Notes: a model not told the origin generated them from the sequence alone. 64,000 nt of DNA from Tatumella sp. JGM91 (GCF_018257575.1 NZ_JAERJP010000002.1:186001-250000); one strand, 5' to 3'; positions 43,136 through 53,929 are shown, counted from the first letter of the stretch. Numbers and translations: made by a program.

Positions 43136-44413
43136 TTAATTTTCGAGCAGTGACTGGGCCAGATAATGCTGATTATCGGCAACGCCGGGTAAGGCAAAAA
43201 AATATCCGCCGCCAAATGGCCGGATATATTCTTCAAGAGGTTCACCATTCAGCCGTTGCTGTACACTGATAAAAGATTTTTCCAAATCCCGTTGATAACA
43301 GACAAACAGCAGCCCCATATCCAGTTGTCCCGATGCCAGTACTTCGCCGGAATAACTATAACCACGGCGTAATAGCAACCGTTGCTCACTGCCGGCATCA
43401 CGTGGATTCGCCAGCCGCATATGTGCATCCAATGGGATAATCTGCCCTTGTGGATCCTGACTGTAGTCGGGTACATCATGTTCATGCTGCATACCCAGCG
43501 GTGCACCATTGGTTTTATTACGCCCGAAAATCGTTTCCTGCTCATGCAACGGTGTCCGATCCCACATTTCAACATGGAAACGAATCAGCCTGACGGCCTG
43601 ATAACTGCCGCCGGTTGCCCACTCAGGTTCTCCCGAAGCGGGAGCAACCCACAACACCCGTTCAATCAGTTCAGGGTCTGAAGTCTGTGGATTGGCTGTG
43701 CCATCTTTAAAACCCAGCAAGTTTACCGGCGTTTCTTTACCACGACTGGCGGCAGCATGGGCAGAAATAAAACCTTCATACCTCCAGCGAACGGCCAGTA
43801 AATCCGGCATATATTTGATGATGTCACGGGCCGCATGGATCACCGTATCCCGGCCATTAGCACAGATCTGCAACAGTAAATCACCGTGACAATAGGCAGC
43901 ATCCAGCGAATCATTCGGAAAACGGGTCATGATTTGCAGTTTACGTGGTTTACGGGCCTGTAACCCATAACGACTGTCAAATAATGATGCTCCCACCGAG
44001 ACAGTAATAGTGAGGTTATCCGGCAGGATATCCGCCCCAAGGATCCCTGAGTCCATTGGTGGCAATAACGGATTTTCTTGTGCCGGATCCGGTCCGCCAG
44101 TGGTCAGAAATGCGATACGCTCAGTGAGCAATCTGAACATCCGTTGTAAATCTGCGGTATTCTCTGCCAGCACATCAAATGCCAGTAACATCATCGACGC
44201 CTGTTGTGGCGTGATAATACCGGCCTGATGTGGCCCGTAGAACGGCTCAAGCCCGTAACGTTGATCCTGTGGAACACAAGGATCTTGTTCCGCGGTACTG
44301 GCCTGCGACTGAAACGGACAGCCCCCGCTGACTGCGGCAGCACCGCCAAGCAGGCCCAGTTTTTTTAACCACCGCCGCCGCGATGGTTCGGTGGTCTGAG
44401 GTTTACAGGTCAT
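43136..44413 (-). CDS. efeB: DyP-type heme peroxidase EfeB (Tat-exported)
   Basis: Periplasmic heme peroxidase of the EfeUOB iron uptake system. 425 residues, against 423 in E. coli. Tat signal [17 protein letters not shown] in the first ~40 residues, and the DyP signature GFKDG at about residue 234 with the conserved distal aspartate. It begins 2 bases after the efeO stop, so it is the last gene of efeUOB. Confidence 0.95.
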   Translation of the reverse strand: MTCKPQTTEPSRRRWLKKLGLLGGAAAVSGGCPFQSQASTAEQDPCVPQDQRYGLEPFYGPHQAGIITPQQASMMLLAFDVLAENTADLQRMFRLLTERIAFLTTGGPDPAQENPLLPPMDSGILGADILPDNLTITVSVGASLFDSRYGLQARKPRKLQIMTRFPNDSLDAAYCHGDLLLQICANGRDTVIHAARDIIKYMPDLLAVRWRYEGFISAHAAASRGKETPVNLLGFKDGTANPQTSDPELIERVLWVAPASGEPEWATGGSYQAVRLIRFHVEMWDRTPLHEQETIFGRNKTNGAPLGMQHEHDVPDYSQDPQGQIIPLDAHMRLANPRDAGSEQRLLLRRGYSYSGEVLASGQLDMGLLFVCYQRDLEKSFISVQQRLNGEPLEEYIRPFGGGYFFALPGVADNQHYLAQSLLEN

Positions 44414-44415
44414 GT

Positions 44416-45537
44416 TTAATCGAGGCCCAGCGTGCCGCGCAGTTGTGATAAGTCTTCAGCCAGTGTAGTGACCGGCCCTTTCAGCGCATTACGGTCTGCT
44501 ATAGTCAGCTTGTCATAAGACTGGTAACCGTCACCCTCGGTATATTTGTCGAGAATAGAATCAACTTTAGTAAAGTTCGCGGTGATCTTAGCCAGTAATG
44601 CAGGGTTCTGTTTTTCAAGCAAGGGGTGCAACAGGGAAACGATTTTTTGTGCACCGTCAAGATTAGCACGGAAATCTGAAAGATCGGTCCGGCTGTAGCG
44701 GTCTTCTTCACCGGAAATTTTCCCTGATGCGATCTCCTCCATTAAACCGGCAGCACCGCCCACCATTTTGGCAGGCGGGAAAGCCAGTTGGTTAATACGC
44801 TGCTGCAGTTCCAGGGTATCCTGATACAACTGGTCTGCATAATGTCCCATACCCGCCACCGAATTATCGGCAAATAATGCCTTCTCAAGCCGGTGAAAAC
44901 CCGTGAATGCAGGATCTTCTGCTTTTTTCTCGTAATCGTCTTCGCGGGCATCAATCCGTCCATCAAGATCAGAAAACAGCTCTGCGATAGGTTCAATACG
45001 TTCATAATGGCGGCGGACCGGCGCAAACAGCGCCCTGGCACGGACAATATCACCGGCGTTAATAGCATCAGTGAATTGTTTAGTCCCTGCCACCAGCTGA
45101 GTCACTTCCGCAACAACATAGGCCTTGTAGGCGGTTACCGGGCCTTGCAGTGCCAGTAAATGGTTCTGCTGCCGGGTTTCACCCTGCTGACCACTGGCCT
45201 TGACTGTCAGTTTCCCCTTAGGGTTACTCAACAGGCCACAGGTCATTTCATATTCTCCGGCGTCGAGGGTTGCCGTCAGTTTCTGGCTGAATCCGGGGGC
45301 AATGTTTTCACGCTCTTCAACCACCAGCACGCCTTTAAGTATTTCCCATTCCAGCCCTTTCTGACTGTTATTCTTAATAATAAACTGTGTCTTACCGGCA
45401 TTGACGGTTAATGCCATAGGCTCACACCTGGTGTCCGTTACCGTCACAGTCACCTGAGGAGTACCGGCTGCATTGGCCAGCCCTGAAACCGCCAGCATCG
45501 CGGTGAGTAATGCATGACGACGGAAAACTGTTTTCAT
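44416..45537 (-). CDS. efeO: Iron uptake periplasmic protein EfeO
   Basis: Periplasmic iron-binding partner of the EfeU permease. 373 residues, against 375 in E. coli. Signal peptide (about 1-23), an N-terminal cupredoxin-like domain (about 25-125), and a C-terminal M75 peptidase-like domain with the HXXE metal motif in [10 protein letters not shown] near residue 215. It begins 45 bases after the efeU stop. Confidence 0.95.
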   Translation of the reverse strand: MKTVFRRHALLTAMLAVSGLANAAGTPQVTVTVTDTRCEPMALTVNAGKTQFIIKNNSQKGLEWEILKGVLVVEERENIAPGFSQKLTATLDAGEYEMTCGLLSNPKGKLTVKASGQQGETRQQNHLLALQGPVTAYKAYVVAEVTQLVAGTKQFTDAINAGDIVRARALFAPVRRHYERIEPIAELFSDLDGRIDAREDDYEKKAEDPAFTGFHRLEKALFADNSVAGMGHYADQLYQDTLELQQRINQLAFPPAKMVGGAAGLMEEIASGKISGEEDRYSRTDLSDFRANLDGAQKIVSLLHPLLEKQNPALLAKITANFTKVDSILDKYTEGDGYQSYDKLTIADRNALKGPVTTLAEDLSQLRGTLGLD

Positions 45538-45582
45538 GTCTGAATCCCTGTTTATATGGTTTAAAATAGCAGTACCCGGATA

Positions 45583-46416
45583 TCAGCTGGCCGGCCGGCT
45601 GACAGTGACTACCGGACCCGCGCTGCGGAAAAACAGCAGTAATGCGGGAATCAGATAAAGGCACCAGACAGCCACTTCACTGACTGTCGGGGCCTCCTGA
45701 TATCCGAGAATACCTTCCAGTAAGGTACCCGCCACTGAATGGGTCGATAAAATATCACTAAGGTCAAAAGCTACAGACTGGTAACCGTTCCAGATACCCG
45801 CCTCATGAAAAGCGCGGACGGCACCGGCAGCCAGGCCCGCGGCAACAAATAAAATGAATAAACTGGTCCAGCGGAAAAAACCGGCAAGATTAAGGGTAAT
45901 CCCCCCACGATACAGCAGTATGCCGAGGAAAATGGCGGTCACCAGCCCGAGCACTGCACCTGCCGGTGGTGCATATCCCACATCCTGAGTGAATGCCGCC
46001 AGCAGGAAAAACACCGATTCCAGTCCTTCACGTGCCACTGCCAGAAACACCATAAATACCAGAGCCAGTCCTCCGCCACTGCTGCGTTGTAAAGCATGTT
46101 CGATAGCATCTGTCAGCCCGGTTTTTATATGACGGGCGACCCGCTGCATCCAGAACACCATCCAGGTAAGCACTACGACCGCAACCATCGCCACAATAGC
46201 TTCAAATAATTCCTGCTGTTTCTGCGGGAACTCTCCGGTAGTCAGGTTGATGAAAATGCCCAGTCCGAGGCAGAGTACAGCAGCCATTCCGACGCCGGAC
46301 CACATCGCCGGAAACCATCGGCTACGGCCGGTTCGCTGCAGATAACTGGCAATCAGACTGACAATTAATGCGGCCTCAAGGCCTTCACGGAGCATTATCA
46401 GGAAAGGAACAAACAT
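45583..46416 (-). CDS. efeU: Ferrous iron permease EfeU
   Basis: Inner-membrane Ftr1-like permease for Fe2+. 277 residues, against 276 in intact E. coli EfeU, with seven membrane segments and two REXXE iron motifs (LREGLEAAL near 9-17 and AREGLESVFF near 130). The gene is intact here, unlike the frameshifted copy in E. coli K-12. First gene of the operon, preceded by a Fur-like box. Confidence 0.95.
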   Translation of the reverse strand: MFVPFLIMLREGLEAALIVSLIASYLQRTGRSRWFPAMWSGVGMAAVLCLGLGIFINLTTGEFPQKQQELFEAIVAMVAVVVLTWMVFWMQRVARHIKTGLTDAIEHALQRSSGGGLALVFMVFLAVAREGLESVFFLLAAFTQDVGYAPPAGAVLGLVTAIFLGILLYRGGITLNLAGFFRWTSLFILFVAAGLAAGAVRAFHEAGIWNGYQSVAFDLSDILSTHSVAGTLLEGILGYQEAPTVSEVAVWCLYLIPALLLFFRSAGPVVTVSRPAS

Positions 46417-46462
46417 AACTGACCTTATACCGAAACGTCAGCATCGGTAAAATAGTGTAAAT

Positions 46463-46481
46463 AATTACGATTATTATTCTC
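46463..46481. promoter_or_regulatory. Fur-like box upstream of efeUOB
   Basis: On the minus strand GAGAATAATAATCGTAATT matches the Fur consensus GATAATGATAATCATTATC at 14 of 19 positions, 46 bases upstream of the efeU ATG. Iron repression of efeUOB is known in E. coli. Confidence 0.6.
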
Positions 46482-46540
46482 ATTTATAAAAAACGCAAGT
46501 TCTGTCAGTAAACATTTCCCGTCAGGCGAATAAAATCGAA

Positions 46541-46575
46541 AAAAAACCGCCCCATCGACGATGGAACGGTTTTTT
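46541..46575 (-). terminator. putP terminator
   Basis: AAAAAACCG and CGGTTTTTT form a 9-bp stem enclosing CCATCG/CGATGG; T runs flank both sides. It lies 25 bases beyond the putP stop and is likely bidirectional in structure. Confidence 0.85.
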
Positions 46576-46599
46576 GCTCAGTGGTTATCTTAGCGGTTA

Positions 46600-48084
46600 T
46601 CAGTCACTCAGAAATGCCTGGCGGGCCTTGTCAAAGCGCTGTAATGCTTGCGGGGACGGACGTGGTCCGATTGAGCTGAAAATAACAATCGCCAGTAATC
46701 CGGCAATAAAGCCAGGAATAATCTCGTATAACCCGAATAACGCAAACTGTTTCCAGACAATTACCGTGACTGCACCGGCAATCATTCCGGCCAATGCCCC
46801 GTTACGCGTCATCTGTTTCCAGCAAACACTGAGCAATACTACCGGACCGAAAGCCGCACCAAAACCTGCCCAGGCGTAACTGACCAGCCCCAGGACTTTG
46901 TTATCCGGATCACGGGCCAGCAGTATTGCGATAATCGCCACCAGCAACACCATCAGCCTCCCTACCCAGACCCGCTCCTGTTGTCCGGCATGTTTGCGTA
47001 AAAACGCTTTATAAAAATCTTCGGTCAGGGCACTGGAACAGACCAGCAACTGGCAGCTCAGGGTGGACATTACCGCCGCCAGAATCGCCGACAGTAAGAC
47101 TCCGGCAATCCACGGGTTGAACAGAATTTTAGCCAGTTCAATAAATATCCGCTCACCGTTCTGATTTACCGCTGTAGCCAGCGCAGGATTATTATCAAAA
47201 TAAGCGATGCCAAAGAAACCTACCGCCACGGCACCGGCCAGACAAAGGACCATCCAGGTCATACCAATCCGCCTTGCGGCATGCATTGAACGGTGCGAAT
47301 CTGCCGCCATAAAACGTGCCAGGATATGTGGCTGACCAAAGTAACCCAGTCCCCAGCCAAGCAGCGAAACAATCGCAATAAAATCCATACGGTTAAACAG
47401 ATTGGTAAAACCGGAGCCGTGTGCTTCAATCACTGCCAGCGCATCAGGGATACCACCGACCGCAAATATCACAATTACCGGCGTCAGAATCAGGGCGAAA
47501 ATCATCAGGCCGGCCTGTACCGTATCTGTCCAGCTAACGGCCAGAAACCCTCCGAGGAAGGTATAGATAATAGTAGCTGTCGCTCCGGCCCAGAGGGCTG
47601 TTTCATAGCTCATTCCGAAAGTGCTTTCAAATAGCCGTGCACCGGCCACAATGCCTGAGGCGCAGTAAATAGTGAAAAATACCAGGATAATGACCGCAGA
47701 AATCACACGTAATAATTTACTGTTATCTTCAAAGCGGCTGGAAAAATAGTCCGGCAGAGTCAGGGCATTATTGTGATACTCCGTATGCACCCGTAAACGA
47801 CCGGCAATAATTTTCCAGTTAAACCAGGCGCCGATCAGCAGACCGATAGCTATCCAGCTTTCTGAAATACCCGCCAGAAAAATAGCACCAGGCAACCCCA
47901 TCAGCAGCCAGCCACTCATATCCGATGCACCTGCAGATAATGCAGTGACCAGGCTGCCCATTTTACGGCCACCGAGAATATAATCGTCAAAGTTTTTGGT
48001 AGAACGCCAGGCGAAGAAGCCGATCAGCAGCATGCCAAAAATATAAATAATAAATGTCACCACTAACGGGGTACTGATTGTCAT
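46600..48084 (-). CDS. putP: Sodium/proline symporter PutP
   Basis: Sodium-coupled proline importer of the inner membrane (SSS family). 494 residues, against 502 in E. coli, with about 13 membrane segments. The conserved segments NFDDYILGGR, ALSAGASDMSGWLLMGLPGA and STLSCQLLVCSSA hold the sodium and proline sites. The frame is open to 48135; the ATG at 48084 with GGAG upstream gives the family start. It is divergent from putA with PutA operators between. Confidence 0.96.
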   Translation of the reverse strand: MTISTPLVVTFIIYIFGMLLIGFFAWRSTKNFDDYILGGRKMGSLVTALSAGASDMSGWLLMGLPGAIFLAGISESWIAIGLLIGAWFNWKIIAGRLRVHTEYHNNALTLPDYFSSRFEDNSKLLRVISAVIILVFFTIYCASGIVAGARLFESTFGMSYETALWAGATATIIYTFLGGFLAVSWTDTVQAGLMIFALILTPVIVIFAVGGIPDALAVIEAHGSGFTNLFNRMDFIAIVSLLGWGLGYFGQPHILARFMAADSHRSMHAARRIGMTWMVLCLAGAVAVGFFGIAYFDNNPALATAVNQNGERIFIELAKILFNPWIAGVLLSAILAAVMSTLSCQLLVCSSALTEDFYKAFLRKHAGQQERVWVGRLMVLLVAIIAILLARDPDNKVLGLVSYAWAGFGAAFGPVVLLSVCWKQMTRNGALAGMIAGAVTVIVWKQFALFGLYEIIPGFIAGLLAIVIFSSIGPRPSPQALQRFDKARQAFLSD

Positions 48085-48293
48085 GTTTGTCTCCATTTTT
48101 CTTTTATTATCAGGCACAATTAGCGTAAATAGCACGACAAAATAGTCACTCCTCCGGCTTTACGCATAGAAACTGCACATATCGTGTATTTTTTCACTCC
48201 CCCTGCCCGCTTGTAACAATGAAGTAACATGTTGTTCACCCTGGTGCACTCCTTTTTTCTCCGTAATCCGCGCCTGATCAATTTTTTTGATTT

Positions 48294-48467
48294 TGCAACT
48301 TTATGCAACCCTGATTTTAATAGATAAATAGCTATTCTTTACGGGAGGGTAACTATGCACCCCGCCTTGTATCACCACAATAAATACCCGGTGATATGAT
48401 ACTTTTTATATTCATAAGTTTTTCATAGTTGCAACAGGTTGCAACATCGGTGATATTGAGGTGCAAC
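48294..48467. promoter_or_regulatory. put control region with five PutA operator hexamers
   Basis: The hexamer GTTGCA, the operator core bound by the PutA ribbon-helix-helix domain in E. coli, occurs at 48428-48433 and 48438-48443 (plus) and at 48294-48299, 48304-48309 and 48462-48467 (minus). Five sites is also the number described for the E. coli put region. PutA would repress putP and putA when proline is scarce. Confidence 0.82.
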
Positions 48468-48498
48468 CTATAATAATTAACCGCAAACGGAGACTCAC

Positions 48499-51400
48499 AT
48501 GGCAACCACCACCACAATGGGTGTAAAGCTCGACGAACAGACAAGGGAGCGGTTAAAGTCAGCCGCACTAAAAATAGACCGGACACCTCACTGGTTAATT
48601 CGCCAGGCGGTGTTTAACCTGCTGGAGGCCATTGAATCCGGTCACAGCCCTTATATTTCTGAACAGCTTTCTGCCGGTTATGATCCGGACATTGTGGCCG
48701 CCAGAGAAGAACCGGTGCAGCCGTTTCTCGATTTTGCGGAACAGGTGTTACCACAGTCAGTGACCCGTTCGGCGATTACCGCCGCCTGGCGACGTCCGGA
48801 AACGGATAGTGTGCCAATGATCCTTGAGCAGGCGAGGTTAAACCCGGTACAGTCGGAAAAAACCCGCCAGCTGGCACACCAGCTGGCCGAAAACTTACGC
48901 CAGCAGAAAGTAAGCAGCGGGCGCTCAGGTATGGTACAGAGCCTGCTGCAGGAGTTTTCCCTTTCTTCTCAGGAGGGGGTTGCTCTGATGTGTCTGGCAG
49001 AAGCATTGTTACGTATTCCGGATAAGCCCACCCGCGATGCCCTGATCCGTGACAAAATCAGTCATGGCAACTGGCAGTCACATCTTGGCCGTAGCTCTTC
49101 ACTGTTTGTCAATGCCGCCACCTGGGGACTGCTGGTCACCGGTAAGCTGGTTGCTACCCATAATGAGGCCAGCTTGTCACGTTCCCTGAACCGGATTATC
49201 GGTAAGAGCGGTGAGCCGGTGGTACGCAAAGGTGTTGATATGGCGATGCGTCTGATGGGTGAGCAATTTGTGACCGGAGAGACCATCGCTGAAGCACTGG
49301 CTAATGCCCGTAAACTGGAAGATAAGGGTTTCCGTTACTCTTACGATATGCTGGGCGAAGCCGCACTGACCCGTAAAGATGCCGCAGCTTACCTGGTCTC
49401 TTACCAGCAGGCAATCCATGCTATTGGTAAAGCCTCTAATGGCCGCGGTATTTATGAAGGTCCGGGGATCTCGATTAAACTTTCCGCTCTGCATCCCCGC
49501 TATCAACGGGCGCAATATGACAGGGTAATGAATGAACTCTATCCGGTGCTGAAATCACTGACGCTGCTGGCCCGCGAATACGATATCGGTATTAATATTG
49601 ATGCCGAAGAGGCAGACAGGCTGGAACTGTCACTCGACCTGTTGGAAAAACTGTGTTTTGAGCCGGAACTGGAGGGCTGGAATGGCATTGGTTTTGTTAT
49701 TCAGGCTTACCAGAAACGCTGCCCGTTTGTTATTGACTGGCTGACGGAGCTGGCACAACGCAGCCATCGCCGCCTGATGATCCGCCTGGTTAAGGGGGCT
49801 TACTGGGACAGCGAAATCAAGCGGGCGCAGACTGAAGGCCTTGAAGGTTACCCGGTTTATACCCGTAAAGTTTATACCGATGTCTCTTATCTGGCCTGCG
49901 CCCGCAAATTATTGTCGGTCCCTAACCTGATTTATCCCCAGTTTGCTACCCACAACGCCCAGAGCCTGGCGGCTATCTATCAGCTGGCCGGTAATAACTA
50001 TTACCCGGGTCAGTACGAATTCCAGTGCCTGCATGGTATGGGAGAACCATTATATGAGCAGGTAGTCGGTCCGGTCGCCGAAGGAAAACTGAGCCGTCCA
50101 TGCCGAATCTATGCCCCGGTCGGCACCCACGAAACATTACTGGCCTATCTGGTCCGGCGGTTACTGGAGAACGGAGCTAACACCTCCTTCGTTAACCGTA
50201 TTGCCGATAAATCCCTGTCACTGGACGATTTAATCATCGACCCGGTGCTGGCAACCGAACAAACCGGTCTGGAAGAAGGCACGGTCGGTCTGCCACACCC
50301 TAAAATTCCGTTACCCCGTGAGCTCTATGGCACGGAACGGCAGAATTCAGCGGGCCTGGACCTGGCTAACGAGCACCGCCTTGCTTCTTTATCCAGCGCG
50401 TTACTGAACAGTGCTGCACAACTGTGGCAGGCTGAACCCCTGATTGATGCGCCCTTATCCGCGGATAATCAGCGTCCTGATCCGCAACCGGTGATCAATC
50501 CGGCAGCACAACAGGATACGGTCGGTATGGTACGAAAATCGACACCACAGGAGGTCAGCGCCGCCCTGCAAGCCAGTACTCAGGCCTGCAGCATCTGGTT
50601 CGCGACTCCTCCGCAGGAACGTGCCAGTATTCTGGATAACGCTGCGATGATCATGGAGGACCAGACACAGACCCTGATGGGGATTCTGGTTCGTGAAGCC
50701 GGCAAAACATTCCAGAATGCGATAGCAGAAATCCGCGAAGCCGTCGATTTCCTGCGTTACTACGCCAATACCGTCCGTACCGACTTCGATAACGACACCC
50801 ACCGTCCCCTTGGCCCGGTCGCCTGTATCAGTCCGTGGAACTTTCCGCTGGCAATTTTTACCGGTCAGATTGCCGCCGCGCTGGCTGCCGGTAATGCCGT
50901 TCTGGCAAAACCGGCCGATCAGACCCCGCTGATAGCAATGAAAGCCGTACAAATTATGCACGACGCGGGTGTGCCGCGCGGTGTATTACAATTTCTGCCA
51001 GGCTCAGGGAAAACGGTCGGTGCACAACTGGTTGCCGATCCGGCCATCCGCGGAGTGATTTTTACCGGCTCCACCGCCGTTGCGGCGCTGTTGCAGCAGA
51101 ATATTGCCGGACGAATGACCCCGTCAGGTCAGCCGGTTCCGCTGATCGCCGAGACCGGCGGAATTAACGCTATGATCGTTGACTCCTCAGCCCTGACTGA
51201 ACAGGTGGTGACTGATGTCGTGGCCTCGGCCTTTGACAGTGCAGGACAACGCTGTTCCGCCCTGCGCCTGTTATGTCTGCAAGACGATATCGCAGACCAT
51301 ACTCTGGAGATGCTGCGCGGCGCGATGGCCGAATACCGCACCGGTAATCCGGAATACCTGGCGACAGATATCGGTCCGGTGATTGACCGGCAGGCACAAC

Positions 51401-52452
51401 AAATGATTGAACAGCATATATCATCAATGGCACAGCAGGGCTTTAATGTCAGTCGTCTTACCCATCCGGATAGCGGTAAAACGACCCCGTTGCAGAATGG
51501 CCATTTCGTGGTCCCTGCCCTGATCGAAATTAACAGCCCACAGGATCTGCAACAGGAAATTTTCGGGCCGGTACTGCATGTGGTACGTTACGCCCGCAAC
51601 CAGCTGCCACAACTGGTTGAGGACATTAACAGTACAGGTTACGGGCTTACCTTTGGTGTGCATACCCGGATTGATGAAACTATCAACCAGGTCACCCGTG
51701 ATATCTGCTCCGGTAACCTGTATGTCAACCGGAATATGGTCGGCGCGGTTGTCGGTGTTCAGCCATTTGGCGGTGAAGGTCTGTCGGGAACAGGGCCAAA
51801 AGCCGGCGGGCCATTATATCTGTACCGGCTGCTCTCTTCACGGCCGGATAATGGTATATCAGTGACACTGTCACATTTATCGTCCCCCCTGACCAGCCAG
51901 ATACCGTCTGCACCGTTTACGGCGCTGAATGATTATGCCACGGGGCAGAAAAATACACTGTTACAACAACAGTGTCGTCATTTTGCAGATAACAACCACA
52001 GTAATACCGTCCGGCTGTTAAACGGCCCGACGGGCGAGCGTAACAGTTATGCCCTGTTGCCTCGTCAACGGGTATTCTGTGTTGCTGACAATCAGGCTGA
52101 TGCCCTGTGCCAGTTAGCTGCAGTGATCTGTACCGGATGTCGTGTATTGTGGCAGGAGAGCGACAATAACCGACAGTGGCTGAGTGAGCTGCCTGAGGCA
52201 GTCCGGCAGCAGATCGACCTCAGCCCGGAGGCCATCGGGGAGGATTACGATGCTGTTATTTTCCACGGCGATGCTGATCAACTGAGCCTGCTGTGCGAAA
52301 AGACAGCACAGCGTGATGGTGCTATCGTCCCGGTACAGGGTTTTTCCCGCGGAGAGACCGGTATTTTTACCGAACGATTGTTACTCGAGCGTACAGTCAG
52401 TATCAATACAGCCGCCGCCGGGGGGAATGCCAGCCTGATGACCATCGGCTGA
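48499..52452 (+). CDS. putA: Trifunctional proline utilisation protein PutA
   Basis: Oxidises proline to glutamate in two steps and represses its own operon. 1317 residues, against 1320 in E. coli. Ribbon-helix-helix DNA-binding domain (1-47, TTTTMGVKLDEQTRERL), FAD-dependent proline dehydrogenase barrel (about 250-570), then the NAD-dependent P5C dehydrogenase (about 640-1120) with catalytic Glu in IAETGG (about 886) and Cys in SAGQRCSALR (about 919), and a C-terminal extension. With proline present it moves to the membrane, relieving repression. Confidence 0.97.
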   Translation: MATTTTMGVKLDEQTRERLKSAALKIDRTPHWLIRQAVFNLLEAIESGHSPYISEQLSAGYDPDIVAAREEPVQPFLDFAEQVLPQSVTRSAITAAWRRPETDSVPMILEQARLNPVQSEKTRQLAHQLAENLRQQKVSSGRSGMVQSLLQEFSLSSQEGVALMCLAEALLRIPDKPTRDALIRDKISHGNWQSHLGRSSSLFVNAATWGLLVTGKLVATHNEASLSRSLNRIIGKSGEPVVRKGVDMAMRLMGEQFVTGETIAEALANARKLEDKGFRYSYDMLGEAALTRKDAAAYLVSYQQAIHAIGKASNGRGIYEGPGISIKLSALHPRYQRAQYDRVMNELYPVLKSLTLLAREYDIGINIDAEEADRLELSLDLLEKLCFEPELEGWNGIGFVIQAYQKRCPFVIDWLTELAQRSHRRLMIRLVKGAYWDSEIKRAQTEGLEGYPVYTRKVYTDVSYLACARKLLSVPNLIYPQFATHNAQSLAAIYQLAGNNYYPGQYEFQCLHGMGEPLYEQVVGPVAEGKLSRPCRIYAPVGTHETLLAYLVRRLLENGANTSFVNRIADKSLSLDDLIIDPVLATEQTGLEEGTVGLPHPKIPLPRELYGTERQNSAGLDLANEHRLASLSSALLNSAAQLWQAEPLIDAPLSADNQRPDPQPVINPAAQQDTVGMVRKSTPQEVSAALQASTQACSIWFATPPQERASILDNAAMIMEDQTQTLMGILVREAGKTFQNAIAEIREAVDFLRYYANTVRTDFDNDTHRPLGPVACISPWNFPLAIFTGQIAAALAAGNAVLAKPADQTPLIAMKAVQIMHDAGVPRGVLQFLPGSGKTVGAQLVADPAIRGVIFTGSTAVAALLQQNIAGRMTPSGQPVPLIAETGGINAMIVDSSALTEQVVTDVVASAFDSAGQRCSALRLLCLQDDIADHTLEMLRGAMAEYRTGNPEYLATDIGPVIDRQAQQMIEQHISSMAQQGFNVSRLTHPDSGKTTPLQNGHFVVPALIEINSPQDLQQEIFGPVLHVVRYARNQLPQLVEDINSTGYGLTFGVHTRIDETINQVTRDICSGNLYVNRNMVGAVVGVQPFGGEGLSGTGPKAGGPLYLYRLLSSRPDNGISVTLSHLSSPLTSQIPSAPFTALNDYATGQKNTLLQQQCRHFADNNHSNTVRLLNGPTGERNSYALLPRQRVFCVADNQADALCQLAAVICTGCRVLWQESDNNRQWLSELPEAVRQQIDLSPEAIGEDYDAVIFHGDADQLSLLCEKTAQRDGAIVPVQGFSRGETGIFTERLLLERTVSINTAAAGGNASLMTIG

Positions 52453-52486
52453 TACTTATCCTCAGCGGGGATTTCAATAACCGCTC

Positions 52487-52514
52487 ACGGCGATGCAACT
52501 GCATCGCCGTTTTC
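52487..52514 (+). terminator. putA terminator
   Basis: ACGGCGATGC, an AACT loop and GCATCGCCGT form a perfect 10-bp stem followed by TTTTC, 34 bases after the putA stop. Confidence 0.88.
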
Positions 52515-52739
52515 ATCTCTGGCTCACACCTGTCCGGTAAAGATGACGTTATCTGAGGCCAGTTGAACAACATTGAGGCCGGATGCGCTTCCCCCGACCT
52601 GAATTTCACACCATAGTATCGTTAACTCTGCAAGTCTCTCTGTTATCCGCCCTTTCGCGGAACAATCTCGCCGGGGAAAATCATTACAGATCAATTGTTC
52701 GTCGCTTTAATTCAGCATAACAGACAGGGGAAGACAGCT

Positions 52740-52862
52740 ATGGATACGGGCACCGTCAGTTTATTATTAATGGCTTTAACTCTGCTCATTGTCGCTATAC
52801 TTTCTATGTATTCTTACTTTAAAGAAAGAAAAACCAGGCACTTTTCTTCACGGCGGCATTAA
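52740..52862 (+). CDS. Small single-pass membrane protein (40 residues)
   Basis: Not recognised. An ATG with AGGGGA upstream opens a 40-codon frame with one hydrophobic segment (about 7-25, VSLLLMALTLLIVAILSM) and a basic C-terminus (KERKTRHFSSRRH). This is the pattern of a small inner-membrane protein with its tail in the cytosol. It lies alone between putA and the AraC-type gene; the bases between the putA terminator and this gene hold nothing else I can name. Confidence 0.5.
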   Translation: MDTGTVSLLLMALTLLIVAILSMYSYFKERKTRHFSSRRH

Positions 52863-52960
52863 TTCTCTGCAGAAGAAATAATCTTCGGGTTAAATATATT
52901 AATCATCATGGATGATATATGATGACCCGGCTGAATATCAGTCATCTTCGGCCGGATGAC

Positions 52961-53929
52961 TTATAATGTTTTACTATTGTAATTATCACGCCATACCTTA
53001 GGGCTGACACGATACTTTTCTCTGAACAACTGGCCAAACCTTGAATGGCTAATAAAACCACACGCCCAGGAAATCTGTTCAATACGCATCCGCGGATCTG
53101 TTTCCAGTAAATGACGGGCGGCAGTTAACCGGCATTCTTTAATGGTTACCATGACAGAAGTATGTTGTTCCCTGAATGCGCGATCCAGGCTGGCACGGGA
53201 ACATTTCATTAATACTGATAAACGGTCCGGGTCAAAATCATGGTTTCTGAAATTCAGCATAATCATCGAATTAGCACTGTTATACAGGCAGGATAGCTTC
53301 CCGGAAGCCCTGAGTCCGGCCTCGCGGGCTATATCAGACAACATCAGTAACCCCATATTCATCAGACCGTCGACTATCAGCTCTGTTTCCCTCAGGGATA
53401 AGTGTTGTGAAGCCATATCCAGTAATTGCATATGCGATTTTATAAAACCGGCCAGCGGATGCTGATCGACGACCACTATCGGGTGATTTAATCGTCCGTT
53501 AAATACCGGTGTCACTAATTTAGTCGACGGCAGAATATAAAGCTGTTTAACATCTTTAGCATGGTAGTGGAAATAATCAGCACGCTGATGAACAAATAAG
53601 CTTCCCGGCCGAATACGGGTTGATAACTTCCGGTCGTAGCCACTGATGACCTGTTCACCCTGCATCAATACAGAAATAAATACCGGATTTTCCGTCGCCA
53701 GATGTGGATCGAAAATAGTTTCGTTCTCAGACCCCATCGCGCTGCAATAGTCCCCCCCCGCCGCGGAGATCGTCTGATGATAAGCAATAATATCTTCAGG
53801 GCGGCGATTATTAACTACCGTAATTCCGTAACATCGCAGATTACTTTCGATATCATAGAATCGCTTTTCCGGATCAATAGCAGAGGCCTCCAGAATATGC
53901 CGGGTGTATAACGATGATGGCCGCGTCAT
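52961..53929 (-). CDS. AraC-family transcriptional regulator
   Basis: 322 residues. The N-terminal ~200 residues fit the AraC-binding-like-2 type of cupin-fold sensor domain; the C-terminal ~100 residues hold the two helix-turn-helix motifs, the second visible as ISWACGFISHSRFGQLFREKYRVSP. The effector and targets cannot be inferred. It stands beside fliZ, where E. coli has tcyJ (fliY). Confidence 0.85.
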   Translation of the reverse strand: MTRPSSLYTRHILEASAIDPEKRFYDIESNLRCYGITVVNNRRPEDIIAYHQTISAAGGDYCSAMGSENETIFDPHLATENPVFISVLMQGEQVISGYDRKLSTRIRPGSLFVHQRADYFHYHAKDVKQLYILPSTKLVTPVFNGRLNHPIVVVDQHPLAGFIKSHMQLLDMASQHLSLRETELIVDGLMNMGLLMLSDIAREAGLRASGKLSCLYNSANSMIMLNFRNHDFDPDRLSVLMKCSRASLDRAFREQHTSVMVTIKECRLTAARHLLETDPRMRIEQISWACGFISHSRFGQLFREKYRVSPKVWRDNYNSKTL

